Positions 46,965 to 57,864 of a stretch of 64,000 nt of DNA are shown here, piece after piece; the first letter of the stretch is position 1, and each line of letters starts with the position of its first letter. The stretch is from positions 1,550,001 to 1,614,000 of the forward strand of contig BQMF02000013.1 of the NCBI GenBank assembly GCA_027922465.2. Reading direction: 5' to 3'. The notes beneath the pieces were generated by a model. That model did not search any database. It worked only from the letters and a program-made list of their open reading frames with translations, and was not told where the DNA came from. Made by a program: the position numbers and the translations under genes. The stretch is from Turritopsis dohrnii (Eukaryota; Cnidaria; Hydrozoa; Anthoathecata; Oceaniidae).

Positions 46965-47058
46965 AGTGGGAAACATTTGTTGAAAATCTCTGCGCTCGAG
47001 TGCATTTCTATAGAAATACACACACAATTCCAATGAGAATGCTCTTAGACGCAGTGGC
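46965..47058 (-). repeat. ATTTCTATAGAAAT-family short repeat, copy 4
   Basis: Inverted copy with GTGCATTTCTATAGAAATAC followed by ACACACAATTCC and a GACGCAGTGGC end. It keeps the full palindromic core. Confidence 0.65.
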
Positions 47059-47394
47059 TTAAGTAAGAGGTTTTCATTATTCGACCTTCACAAATAAGAA
47101 ATGATAATCATTTTTGTGCGTCACTTCTAAGCAGATTTCAAGGTGTATTCACAAGATCCGGTTTTTCACTAAACATACAGATTTATATATATCGACAGTT
47201 TTAAAGATTCAATTCTAAATGAAATTAATCTAAAAACGGCCCAAAGAAGGAAATATATACAGGACAATGTTTTTGTTGAGTGATGATATGGCATTATCAT
47301 TGAATTTGAAGGAAATCCCTAGCGTCAGCATATTCTTTGGATATTCTTAATTTCATTTTTAGCCTCGATAGTCTTATGGCAGTACGCCAAGTGC

Positions 47395-47585
47395 CCAGCG
47401 GGCACATTTGTTATAAAACCTCTGCGAGGAAGTGCTTTGATAAACGTGAGTAGATATGTTCAATCCCAGCCGGCACATTTATTAAAAATTATATGCGAAG
47501 GAGTGCATTTCTATATAAATTTACACACAATTTCACTAAAAACGCTCTCCGTCACAGTGACATTTTGACGATTTTGCCCACTGGG
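47395..47585 (-). repeat. ATTTCTATAGAAAT-family short repeats, copies 5 and 6
   Basis: A partial copy (CCAGCGGGCACATTTGTTAT, CTCTGCGAGGAAGTGCTT) at 47395-47445 is followed by a full inverted copy at 47465-47585. The full copy starts CCCAGCCGGCACATTTATTA and ends CGATTTTGCCCACTGGG, which gives the clearest view of the family's two ends. Confidence 0.65.
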
Positions 47586-48278
47586 AAAGACCAATCTCGG
47601 TACTGGTTAAAGGAGGAAGTGATAGGTTGAAGATATAATGACAATGATGATGATGACAGGACCACGTCTTCAAAGGGCTGACCCGACAATGCTCGTCATC
47701 CGTGACGGAAGATGTGTAGGCAAGAAAGATCATCAATATTCCATAGTGGGCTCAATGCCAACAAATGTCCGATTTAAAAAAAAAAACAAATGCCAATTGT
47801 TTCTATCAACTCTAGTGCCTTTTTTTTCAAGCAATAATCAGGTCCTATGTAAAGCTCCAGAACTCTTCCTCAAATTTACAGCCAACAATAACTCAAGAAC
47901 CAATAGATCATAGCCATAAGAACAAGTTCATCCTCTTGAAACATCGCCATGATTGTTTTGAATCTATGACCTCTCAGTCCATTCACCCTCATTTTTGATG
48001 ATTGCACACAATACAATCGATATATCCCAGTTTTAGTTTGAATATTGTTTTAATCAGCAGTAACTGCTTCGTTCTTTGTGTTATTCGTTACTTCAATGAA
48101 TCATTCTATTCCTTACTGGTAATATAGGTATCATATTATTCTGAAGCCCAATTTTGATAGTGAAAACGATGATAGCGGAATGTTTTTGCATAACAAAAAT
48201 TTTTTGAAGAAACATCGTTTCGGTTTAGCTTTATTTAGCAATGTGGTGGCTCAATAGGACACTGTATAACAGAGTTTT
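47586..48278. other. Intergenic, no supported gene
   Basis: The frame at 47638-47913 starts in a GATGAT run and matches no family. No RNA seen. Confidence 0.35.
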
Positions 48279-48430
48279 CAGAGGTGTAGCTAGAGCTCAT
48301 CAAAATTTGAAAGAGTTCAGTCATTTAAAATAGAATAGAAAAACGTAACCTAATCGATACTTAAGACTGAAAAGAAATATCATAATGTTGGACTCCTCCA
48401 GGTTTTCTGACTGACCCTGAATATGCCTAT
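48279..48430 (-). mobile_element. CAGAGGCGTA MITE, copy 2 (inverted)
   Basis: Begins CAGAGGTGTAGCTAGAGCTC and shares CCTAATCGATACTTAAGACT (complement of the internal string of copy 1), with the far end mutated (TATGCCTATGG). Confidence 0.7.
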
Positions 48431-49204
48431 GGTTTTTACAACCAGGAATGTCACACTGCTTTCCATGTGGAGACACACTGAAAAAGCAATAACACGCGAA
48501 GATTTCCACATTTACTCCGGAAAGCGTGTGTGTAAAAGGCATTTGCCTAGTATCAATTTAAACACTTTATTTTATCCAAATTAATTTAGGGATCCACAAA
48601 CAAAAAACAAAAATAAAGTGGTCGAACATTTACGAAGAAAATTTTGTTTGTTTAAAACGATTATAAACTGCTACTATGTGAGAAAAATTTAATTCTCCAT
48701 CAAGACGTATTACCCCTCACATATTGTTATAACATAGTTTGACCCTTTGCAAACAAAACCAACACAGTAGATCTCAACACTTCTATAGTCTGTTTTAGAA
48801 AACTTACAGGTCTAGGAGTGTCCATATTTCGTATTTTTATATGCAACTATAGATATGTAACATCTAACAAGTGGTACGTAAAAGTAGCCCTTTGTAAACG
48901 GTTGGTATAAATGACTTCACGAAAGAGCTGGCAATGACTGTCTTCATGATTCATTAAGACGGCCTACTTAACATTCTAAATCTAAATCCAAACTTGCTCA
49001 ATCTACTTACAACTGAGATGATGTCTGCGTTATGAACTATAGCATTATTTTATTCACAAGTGTTTATCCTGGATAGCCTCTTCAGTTCCTTAACACTGTG
49101 TGCACGACTCTATTTCCCAAGTAAAACTTTTTACCGAGTTTAACTTCAAAAACTCAAATCGCGTGCTCCCGTGTGCAAACCCCGTGACGAAAATTTAACT
49201 ACGG
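48431..49204. other. Intergenic, no gene seen
   Basis: AT-rich. No coding or RNA signal supported. Confidence 0.4.
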
Positions 49205-49360
49205 AATTGGACACATGTACCCATGTTGTAGTGCTCGAAAAACTGATCAAAATATTGTATGGGATCGTTTCGCTACAATCAACTGTTACTGAGATATCGT
49301 CGATCAAAACTTTTAATGACGTCATAGCCGCAGTCTCTTCCGTTCTGATGATGTGTTTTC
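49205..49360 (-). repeat. Fragment of the candidate Helitron family, inverted
   Basis: CCATGTTGTAGTGCTCGAAA, AACTGATCAAAA, GTATGGGATCGTT, GAGATATC and TGACGTCATAG match the reverse complement of about 31350-31450 in the element 31073-31542. No ends preserved. Confidence 0.6.
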
Positions 49361-50053
49361 AATGAGTGTCTTTTTAAAGATGTTATGGAGCATTAAAAGG
49401 ATCGGACGATGGAAAGTACAGTTTTGCTTCAGTCACTCAATAAGGCAGTCGTATTAGTCATCCAAGGTATTGTGAAAGGAAGTGGAAGATGGGAACACTC
49501 AACAAGTGGAGCACCAGCCAGCTTGATATCTATTTGGCACGACCAACCAAATGAATCCAATGTTTTGGGTACTGGGTACTGATTTAGAGCTCCCAAAATG
49601 TTATGGTCCAAATATGGTCCCTTTTTTATAATCTATTAACTAAACAAGCGGTACAAGCAAACATTTCCTTTTCCACCTCATTCAACAAATATTAGCCTTC
49701 TTGTGTTGACAAAATTTTAGTATAATGAATGTCACAGAAGTAAATGGTACAGTTTGATTTCGAGTTCCAAATTGTAGCTAATCACCTGTTTCCGAACAAC
49801 CATCAGGAAAACCATCGAAGGCTCGAATGTTAGTTTTAATTTTTTTTGTCAACCACGGTCTGGAATGCGGAGTTCAAAAGTATTACGTTAACATATGGTA
49901 TGTCGACAGGAAATATCGAAATATGGAAAAAAAAGAAATCTGAATGATATATTTAAAAGACGTCAAACTTAAATAATTTTTATTTACATCAACACTGTAC
50001 GTACACTACATCAACACCCTGCGTAACATATAAATATGGTAAATGCAAAGATC
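49361..50053. other. Intergenic; weak minus-strand frame at 49429
   Basis: A minus frame 49611-49429 (ALNQYPVPKTLDSFGWSCQI, IKLAGAPLVECSHLPLPF) has protein-like composition but no family and no splice context. The 3' UTR of the MMP ends here. Confidence 0.35.
49979..49984 (-). promoter_or_regulatory. AATAAA polyadenylation signal of the MMP gene
   Basis: TTTATT on the plus strand, about 70 bases past the MMP stop on the minus strand. Confidence 0.5.
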
Positions 50054-53000
50054 TTAAAACAACATCATTAAAATCAACATAAGTAACACTGATACTTTAA
50101 AAAGTGGACGTGAAGATGCCAAATTCACTCCCTTGGATGGATGAGAAATACTCTGTAATGTCGGTGAGCATTTTAAGAACGATCCAGTTAGCTGTTGTGG
50201 ATAGCCGCTACTCACTTCTAAGGTATCTTCATCAAATCTATAATAACTCCCACCTATAAAAACATAAACCAAATACTATATTGATTATGCTTCTTCACTA
50301 AATTGTTGTGAGGTGATTACATTATAACCCGCAAACGAAATTTTGTTATTTCTGTTTGAGTGAAGGAAAACTTCTTGTACCTATGTTACTATGTTACTAT
50401 GTTACTAAGTGTGACGACGGGCTTCCAACCAAAACATTTTGTGATGGCAGGGATGTTTTGTTTGACAGTTTAAAACGCCTTTTTCTTACAACTGTTGATT
50501 AGTGATAAACTTTATTTGAAATGTAGAAACTTAAAAGTCAGAGGCGTATTCAGGACCATTTAAGAAAAGTGGAAGGATCCAGCGACATGATATTTCTTTT
50601 CAGTCTTAAGTATCGATTAGGTTAAGTTACTTGTTTTTCTGTTCTACTTTAAATGACTGAACTCTCCTCCACAAATTTTGACTGACCTCTAGCTACGCCT
50701 TTGAAAGTAGCTACTGAAATTTGATTTTATAAATCTTTACCTACCCTTGAAAAAATAGATTTTTCCATTTTTCCACGTAAAAACTCCGTCGATATTGTCT
50801 GGAATACCAATCCAACGGAACTGAATTTTTAAAGGATAGCCAAAGTCCATGGTAAAATCGTTGTTTGTCAATTGCGTAAATCTCCAATATTCATCACCTA
50901 TTAATTAGAGATTGGTTTGTGTTTGGGTAGATAGTTGATATAGAATCAAAAAGCGTCTGCACACATAAAACACAGATAATTACCTTTAAATATGTACAGT
51001 TTTTTTGTTTTGTCTCTTAGCAGTGCAGCATCAATATTACCAAATCCCTCTGGCAGTCCCTGGAAGCCATCTGAAATCTTGCGTGTAGTTGAAATTAACT
51101 GCTTGTTTCCATTATACACTGAAAAACTAAATAAAAGAATATTGATTGAAACATCTAATGCTCGCAATTTCAACTGACATTTAATCTTTTACATCTGGTT
51201 GCTAAAAGAAAAACTGATAACTGATAACGGATCAAACAAAGCCATACCTGTCACCGTGGAAAAAAACGATCAAGTCATCTCGCTGTCTTCTAAAAACTGC
51301 GTCTACTTTTTTCAAGCCAGGAAATTCATTGATGCTTTTTACTTCTTCTACTCCTTCACCATTTTCTCCAATAACAAACATATTCTGATCCTTAAAAAAG
51401 TAGACCTTATCGTCACTCCACAACAAGGGAGCGCTTATTTGGTTTGTACAAAGGTTAGGCGCTTGAGAAACGGTTGGGTTTGTGTTTGGAGATAACGGCG
51501 ACGACGACGACGACGATAATGTCGTTTGAGTGGTAGTTGCTGCAGCTGTAGTTGTTGGACGCTCCCCTAAAAAATAAAACAGTATCATATTTCTTAGTTT
51601 GCGGTTTTTATGAACTGTAATTAAATACAGGAGAAGTTGACCATACCATACACAAATCGTATCCCAGCAATATCATCCGATGTCAAATTAAAGTCTAGAC
51701 CAGGAAAATGTAAATACCATGGGTACATTACTGCTCCACGCAGATCTGAATGGGACAGACCAAGAGAATGACCGAATTCGTGAACTGCCACCCACAGAAA
51801 CTTTATGGTGCCACTGGATCGAGGTAAGTCTTGAAAAGTGTACACCTCGGCATCGTCAAAGTGGATATCACCAGATAGACCTATGACAGATTCAGGAGAA
51901 AGTATATGATGTAGAAATATTCAAAATTCATCATATGAATATGTATGATTCACCAGACCAGAAAGCAAAAACTACTTCCAACATGATATCCTACTAACCT
52001 ACTTCTTATCCAAATTTATATAAATTTAATTACTCACCTAAGTTACTTAGAGGGAAGAAAGCATGAGCCAGTGTTCCTGATGGACCATCAAATGGAAAAT
52101 TATCTTGGTGCTGCCCTTCCTCAAAACTTACTCTTATTTGACTTGAACCAATGGGATCTGTAGGAGGTAGCTCTAAAAAATCGATATTTGCTGCATCAGA
52201 CCATTTTTCGAGTGATCGTCTGACAAAATCTCGAATTTCTATATTGGTTAACCCATCGTTGTTTGAATTCTCAAGCTGCCAAGTTACAGGCTACAAAAAA
52301 AGGCAGGAATGAGAGTTTTTTTACTATTGGAAGTTTGAATAGCCACAGGCCACATTTTCATTTCTTTTCACACAGATAAACTCACGTTGTTATTCCACTT
52401 TGTTCCTTGTGGCGTGAACCTCTTCTGACGGTGTTTTGCATATGGATAATCTGGCATTCCACACCTTGGTGCTTTCATCATTTCTTGTGTTTTAGCATCA
52501 AATAATCCTGTTTCTGGGATACCTGCGTATCTTAATTACAAAATAGAAAATAAAGGTATCACAAGAATTCTTATAGCTAATAAGTAAAGCAACAGGATGC
52601 AGTGTTAAGTTACACCTCTTCACAATCATTTGGCCGTTAGTCGTATAATGATACAGAAATAAATATTGTATGCGGATGTTCAAGAATTATGTAACGCTTT
52701 CGAACCATCCATCCCCCTTCATCACGGTCCGTAACGTTTTTTCTCCGGACCTCCCCCTCTTCCCCCTTCCGTTACGTAACGCTAGATGAAACTACCAATC
52801 CACTCCTTTTACCAAAAACAGTTTTGGGGCGTATAAAGGTTAGGTGGAAAAAGAAAGAAAGAAACTTCGAGATTCATTTTTAATTTTTTAACGTCGGCAC
52901 TATTGTTACTTATTGTTACTTCCGTTGAATGTTAGAGTGTTGAAGAATAAAAATGATGGCAAATAAACTATACCCAAATTTTGAAACAAAAAGGACTTAA

Positions 53001-54613
53001 ACTACTACACATGCTTGCACCTCACAGCAAAGATTGGGAAGCAAAATTAGAATTGAGATTAGGACCAAAAAGTTTTAACTATGAAAACAAAGCCATTGGA
53101 TTAATTACAATTGCTGAGGTGGCGCTAAGGTACAACATGGTGCATGATTAAAGTATTACCGCCATCATGAATGTATTATATACGTATTATGATTCGGCAC
53201 AATCTCGCAAAGCATTGTTTTCCATTCTGGTTGAAAGTCTCTTATTTTCGAGGCAAAACGTAAGAATATTCTCGATAACCCAAACAGAATAACAAATTTC
53301 GACTGCGAATAATCGATGCTTGTAATTAGATTAATCAACTGTCAGAAAGAAGGATTAAAATTAAAATCGTGTCACAGGTAGGTTAACGTTTCTATGAAGC
53401 AACAGAAACATTTTTAACCAATAACATTGCACATTCACAAATCAAAGTCTATTTAACCGTGAGCCGAACTAAAGCGTAATGGGGAAGGCGGAGACCTTAC
53501 GATCAGCTGGGTTTGAAAGAATGACAACAAAAATGAACTTTGAATTCAAAAATGGTACTTCTTTTAGGGTTAAGAGAACGTTAGGGTTTTAGCGCTTTAT
53601 TAACAACCCAGTGGAAAAAATCGTCAAAAAATCACTGCGACGAAGAGTATTTTCATTGAAATAGTGTGTATGTTTCTATAAAAATGTACTCCTTCGCAGG
53701 GATTTTTCAACAAATTTGCAAAATGCTGATACTGTGATCTAATTATTATCGTGGAATACCAGTACCAGGATGATAAGAAAATCAGACTTGACTTCGGAGT
53801 AATGTATGATTGACGTACTAACGTAAATATATTATTTCATTGGTGACTTTAACAAGGAATACAGGCGAATATTCTATCGATGAATTGTTGAGAAAAGTAT
53901 TCAAAGGTTCGTGTATAGAGGATTAAAATAACTCAGCATCAGAACAGAGAAAGGATGAAATAAAAGCGAGGTCACTCAAAAGAAATAAGAGTTTTTTTAT
54001 TTAACCATTTGAATTACCTTTGGAAACTTGTGATGGCGTCTTTAATCTTTCCTTGAGTTCGAATAGCGCTAACAGTGTTTCCATCATACTCGTCGAGATA
54101 ACCCCAATGGCGCAGTTTTCCCTTTTCAAAACATTATTTGTAAATTAGAATATTGAAAATTGTACTGACAGTCCTATGGGCTATGAGCCTAGGGTTTTGA
54201 GAAGGTTTTCATTTAAAATACGGTGGTCATCTCTCTTTAACGATAATCATAGACGTGGTTGAACTTTCTATGTTATGTTGACTTTAAAAATGTATGCATC
54301 GTCTTTTCACCGTTACAAAAATGAGTCAGTTTTTTATCACGATCGAAGCAATTGAATGGTTTATTGAATTCTGAAAGCGTCATCGAGGCTATTGTATGAC
54401 TCGATTAACACAGATAAGTTGATTGAATCTCAAATTCATCTTGTTGAACAAAAAATCATATTCTTATTTCGAAAAGATTCAAAAAATATACTGAAATTGA
54501 TGACAGCAAACAAAATTTCTTACCAGCGATTTTTCATCGATGTTGATATTAAAAGTCACCGGAGCAGCTCGTATAAAGTGTAAATGACAAAGAACCGCAC
54601 AAAATGCCAGCAT
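50054..54613 (-). CDS. Matrix metalloproteinase, probably GPI-anchored
   Basis: Nine exons, 54613-54524, 54121-54018, 52530-52386, 52290-52038, 51880-51647, 51566-51248, 51126-50984, 50897-50745 and 50253-50054, join in frame to 546 residues. Order: signal peptide MLAFCAVLCHLHFIRA; prodomain with cysteine switch PRCGMPD (C88; usual PRCGVPD); furin site RQKR (99-102); catalytic domain with zinc site HEFGHSLGLSH (231-241) and Met-turn VMYP; Thr/Ser-rich linker (about 279-311); four-bladed hemopexin domain closed by Cys315 and Cys509; and a C-terminal hydrophobic tail KVSVLLMLILMMLF with no cytoplasmic residues, fitting a GPI signal. It cleaves extracellular matrix at the cell surface. The furin site implies activation in the secretory pathway. 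An intact, ordinary gene. Confidence 0.92.
50385..50412 (+). repeat. TATGTTAC microsatellite
   Basis: Three tandem TATGTTAC units in the last MMP intron. Confidence 0.6.
50539..50703 (+). mobile_element. CAGAGGCGTA MITE, copy 3
   Basis: Starts CAGAGGCGTATTCAGGACCA, includes AGTCTTAAGTATCGATTAGG and ends AGCTACGCCTTTG. Lies in the intron between MMP exons 8 and 9, a few tens of bases from exon 8. Confidence 0.75.
53607..53720 (+). repeat. ATTTCTATAGAAAT-family short repeat, copy 7
   Basis: From CCCAGTGGAAAAAATCGTCA through GAAATAGTGTGTATGTTTCT to CTTCGCAGGGATTTTTCAAC. Lies in the MMP intron between exons 2 and 3. Confidence 0.65.
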
Positions 54614-56469
54614 TTTACTTTTGACCTTTTAATGAAACCAGATGAAAGATTTCTTGTCAGATGATCAGACTGTCATTAAGTTAAATACTACAATATTACT
54701 TTAATCTACATAAAGCAACGGCATTAGTATATCTGTATTAAAGACAGCATCGTATGTGCTAAAATAACCCACACATTCGGTATGTTTGTGATAATAGGGT
54801 GGACAAGAACGTGTGGAGCTTAGTATGTCTCTTTAGAATCGTTTTTATCCTTTATATAATTTGCATTGAATTCAATGCATAGGTATAGGATAAGCAGGTA
54901 AAAAAATAGAACAGTGAGTCAAATGAAATAGCTAAGGATTAGTATTAAATGCACATTCACATGCTAATTGATAAGAATGAAAAAAATCTCAGCAGGGTCA
55001 AATGCTCTTGTTTTAAAGTCAAGAAAAAAAAGTAAACAAATGATTGGTTCTCTCCCTCTCTCTCTCTCTATTTTTTTTTTTTTTTTTTTTGTTATGGCCT
55101 TAACGATCACAAGAGACACTAATAAGGCTTAAAGATAATGAACTGCTGGTATATGTAGAGGGTTGCACTATGCTGATGTGAGTAAAAATAGAGCAATTGA
55201 AAAATGACCTGGGAACGACTTATATTAACAAAGCGTTCAAACAAAGTGAAAAAAATGATTGGCTCGCTCGTGGAGATTATCTCATAAGAAAACTACTGAC
55301 AAAATCTTTTTCTCCTTGCGATAGTTCATTATCTTTAACGTAAAAGAAGCGATATCTCTAGAAAAGCAAACCAATAGTTTGGTCCGATGTAACATATTCT
55401 AGTGTTAAACTGATTCTCAACCTCGCCATATTTGTAATTATTTTTAGGGATTCAATAGCATTAGGTTAACTAGCTTTCTTTTTCCACTTTATCTTTTTTG
55501 CGCTTTGAACATGTGGTTAAAGTTAACTAACTCTGGAGAAGTGATTACATAATCTTGTGACTTTTTAATTTTTTAATTTTAACACGAGCTTTTCACGATC
55601 TAGCGAGTTTACTAGAAAGAGGTAGCTATGACTAAGAGTTTTGTTGTCCATAAATTCATAAATTAACCATCATTACTATCACCTTCTATGTTATCACTCG
55701 TATATGAATCTTCTCGAACCAGTTTGCATGAATCCAACATCGTTTGGTTCAATGATCAAAGGGCGATGCTTCTTCCAATAAAGGGTATTCATTTTATGCC
55801 AGTGGAATTTTAGTTAACATGTGGTTGTTCAACATGCTCAACATGTTCCAAAAGTCGAAGGAACTTTATTGTACAGAGTATTGTAAATGTGCAGACAAAT
55901 GCAGCAATACAGTATGATTTGTAAAAGCAATATTTAAAAAATATTATGCTTTCCTGTCGGTTTCCGCCCTCTCGCGCCTAATGACTTGATTTTTGACCAT
56001 TGTTTCCTATTTGATTTGGAATCAACATCGAATTTCCTACAAAATGAGGGTTCATGTGACTGTGCTTGACAATGTTTGAAAAAATCGGGAAATCCAGGAA
56101 AATCGGGCAAATTCTACTGTTATGTAATGGCCACCCAAGTTTTTGTGGTACTTTAAGGGGTGCTCTACCAGGATCAAGAGGTTTCAGCTCTAGACAAAAA
56201 ATTTTCACGGGCTTCAATGGTGGAGTCTGGACTATAACACGTGACAATGGATTATTTAGTATTTTCGATTTGGGCAATTTCTTGTACTCGAAAATAGTTC
56301 CTAATTTCAAGACTTTAGCAAAGCTAATGTGAGCATGATGCAAGTGCAGAACGGAATATTGCTTAGAATGAAACATTGAAACGTGTATATACCTATGAAT
56401 TTTACAGAATTTAGAGGGTTCCTCCAGAAAATAGTTCAAGATGACACATTTCAACATTATCTCTGCAGT
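54614..56469. other. Upstream of MMP and intergenic
   Basis: Contains a TC run followed by a T run (about 55052-55090). The 183-codon minus frame 55978-56529 is not accepted as a gene because it begins inside a MITE and has no family. No promoter motif is supported. Confidence 0.4.
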
Positions 56470-56619
56470 TGGGTCTGTTACAAAAGTATTAGCATTTTGT
56501 CCATCTGACACGATAACTGTTCGTTTCAATTATTTTTTGACTATCATCATGTTTTTCATATAGCACTAAGTATCGATTTGTCCGTCCGACATAGAACAAG
56601 CACTTTTGTAACAGACCCA
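56470..56619. mobile_element. 150-bp MITE with TGGGTCTGTTACAAAAGT ends
   Basis: The two ends are perfect 18-base inverted repeats TGGGTCTGTTACAAAAGT / ACTTTTGTAACAGACCCA. The interior shows further weak complementarity (GTCCATCTGACA with GTCCGTCCGACA). AGTT occurs on both outer sides but the duplication is ambiguous. No coding capacity. Confidence 0.7.
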
Positions 56620-57457
56620 GTTGTACAGAATTTTTTTCTTAATGTTTTTTAGCCTAAGTTAGCTCCTGCACACTACATCTCTGTTTTTTTTCTATTTGGT
56701 ATTGAAGACAACTATTTCTTGTATGTTTTTGGAATATTTGATCCAAATGAGCTTTTTAATAATTTTTAACCATCTTAATAGTTACATAAAAAAAACTTAG
56801 CCATCCCTGTGTTAAATTTGCCTTGGAGAGCATTTCAGCATCGAAAGTTATGAGCGTTGGAAGTTTCCATCAATTTACATTTTCTAGTTTTTTAATCCTT
56901 AATTACTCCTGACTTTGCAAGCAAATAACTTGCCACCACTTGGTGCTTAGAATTCCAGAAAAACGAAAACAGAATTTTCAATCCTATCTTAACATGAAGT
57001 TTGTAGTTTTGATATGTTTTTGTTATTGGATGAAAGAAGTTATTTCACTGAAGTTCAGAAATTGACAATCGCCCACTTGAAAAAGAACAAAAAAAGCACT
57101 GACAATAGCCGTCGGCATAAATATGAAAAGGTTTTGGGTAATAAGGGTTTTTCTGCGCTCATTGTCACATGGGTTAGCCAATGCATTTTTTACATGGCAA
57201 TAAAAAGTTGACTCTCTCTTCGACATGGCGGGTTTAAGTAATAGGGGTGGCGAAATATCCTTATTTCAAGTGATAAAAGTCCTTTTATGTACAAAATACT
57301 TTCTGGATTAAAAAATAATATCGTGCTTCAGAACTTATATATCAAAGAAAAATATCAAAGTTTTTATCAAAGAGAACCTTCTCAATGGTTCTCACTCTCA
57401 ATGGTCACAACTACCTTGTTGAAATCCTATCTTTTTAGTAATGTTGGCTTTAACCAA
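56620..57457. other. Intergenic, no gene seen
   Basis: Low-complexity AT-rich sequence; short frames on both strands are not supported. Confidence 0.4.
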
Positions 57458-57547
57458 CAGGGACCGGAGCAGGGTGGCTAAAACTTGGCCCTAATTATTC
57501 AGCACACCCCCTCCTGCCCAAAACGAAATTTTGCTCCGCGGTCCCTG
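57458..57547. mobile_element. 90-bp MITE with CAGGGACCGCGGAGC ends
   Basis: CAGGGACCGGAGC on the left and (complement) CAGGGACCGCGGAGC on the right are inverted ends with a short interior. The right end matches 27909-27930. No coding capacity. Confidence 0.6.
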
Positions 57548-57683
57548 ACAAAAGAGAGCACGTAATATAAAATATCAAGAGTAATCCAACTGAAGGTGAC
57601 TAACTTCGGTCAATTGTGACTATTTTCGGTCAGTACCAAAAACAAAAATAGAATTATCCAATCAAGTTTATTTCTATATCGTT

Positions 57684-57689
57684 TTTATT
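57684..57689 (-). promoter_or_regulatory. AATAAA polyadenylation signal of the pentraxin gene
   Basis: TTTATT on the plus strand, about 175 bases beyond the stop of the minus-strand pentraxin gene. A second TTTATT lies at 57667-57672. Confidence 0.45.
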
Positions 57690-57864
57690 CAATAAAAGGC
57701 ACTTCTGAACAGAGCAGATTTAAATAAAGCCCTTCGAATAAAAGAGTTCCAAGCTGGTTTGATTTGAAATACAGGGGTCTTATTGGTGTAATGAAAATGC
57801 TTTTATAAGGTTCCTTTAATGTTTTTCATGATTGACAACCTTCCTTCCTTGACTAAGTGACGCA

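Noticed and set aside
47638..47913. Met-rich open frame (MTMMMMTGPR...)
   Set aside because: It starts in a GATGAT simple repeat and ends in ordinary AT-rich sequence, with no family.
49429..49611. Minus-strand frame with FGWSCQIDIK resembling a COMM-domain core
   Set aside because: Too short, missing the rest of the domain, and without splice context; the resemblance is a few residues only.
50385..50412. Regular short repeats suggesting a CRISPR array
   Set aside because: Tandem eight-base units without spacers in an animal intron; a simple microsatellite.
55978..56529. 183-codon open frame on the minus strand
   Set aside because: Its start lies inside the MITE 56470-56619, the composition shows no domain or signal, and the opposite strand is also open; treated as chance.
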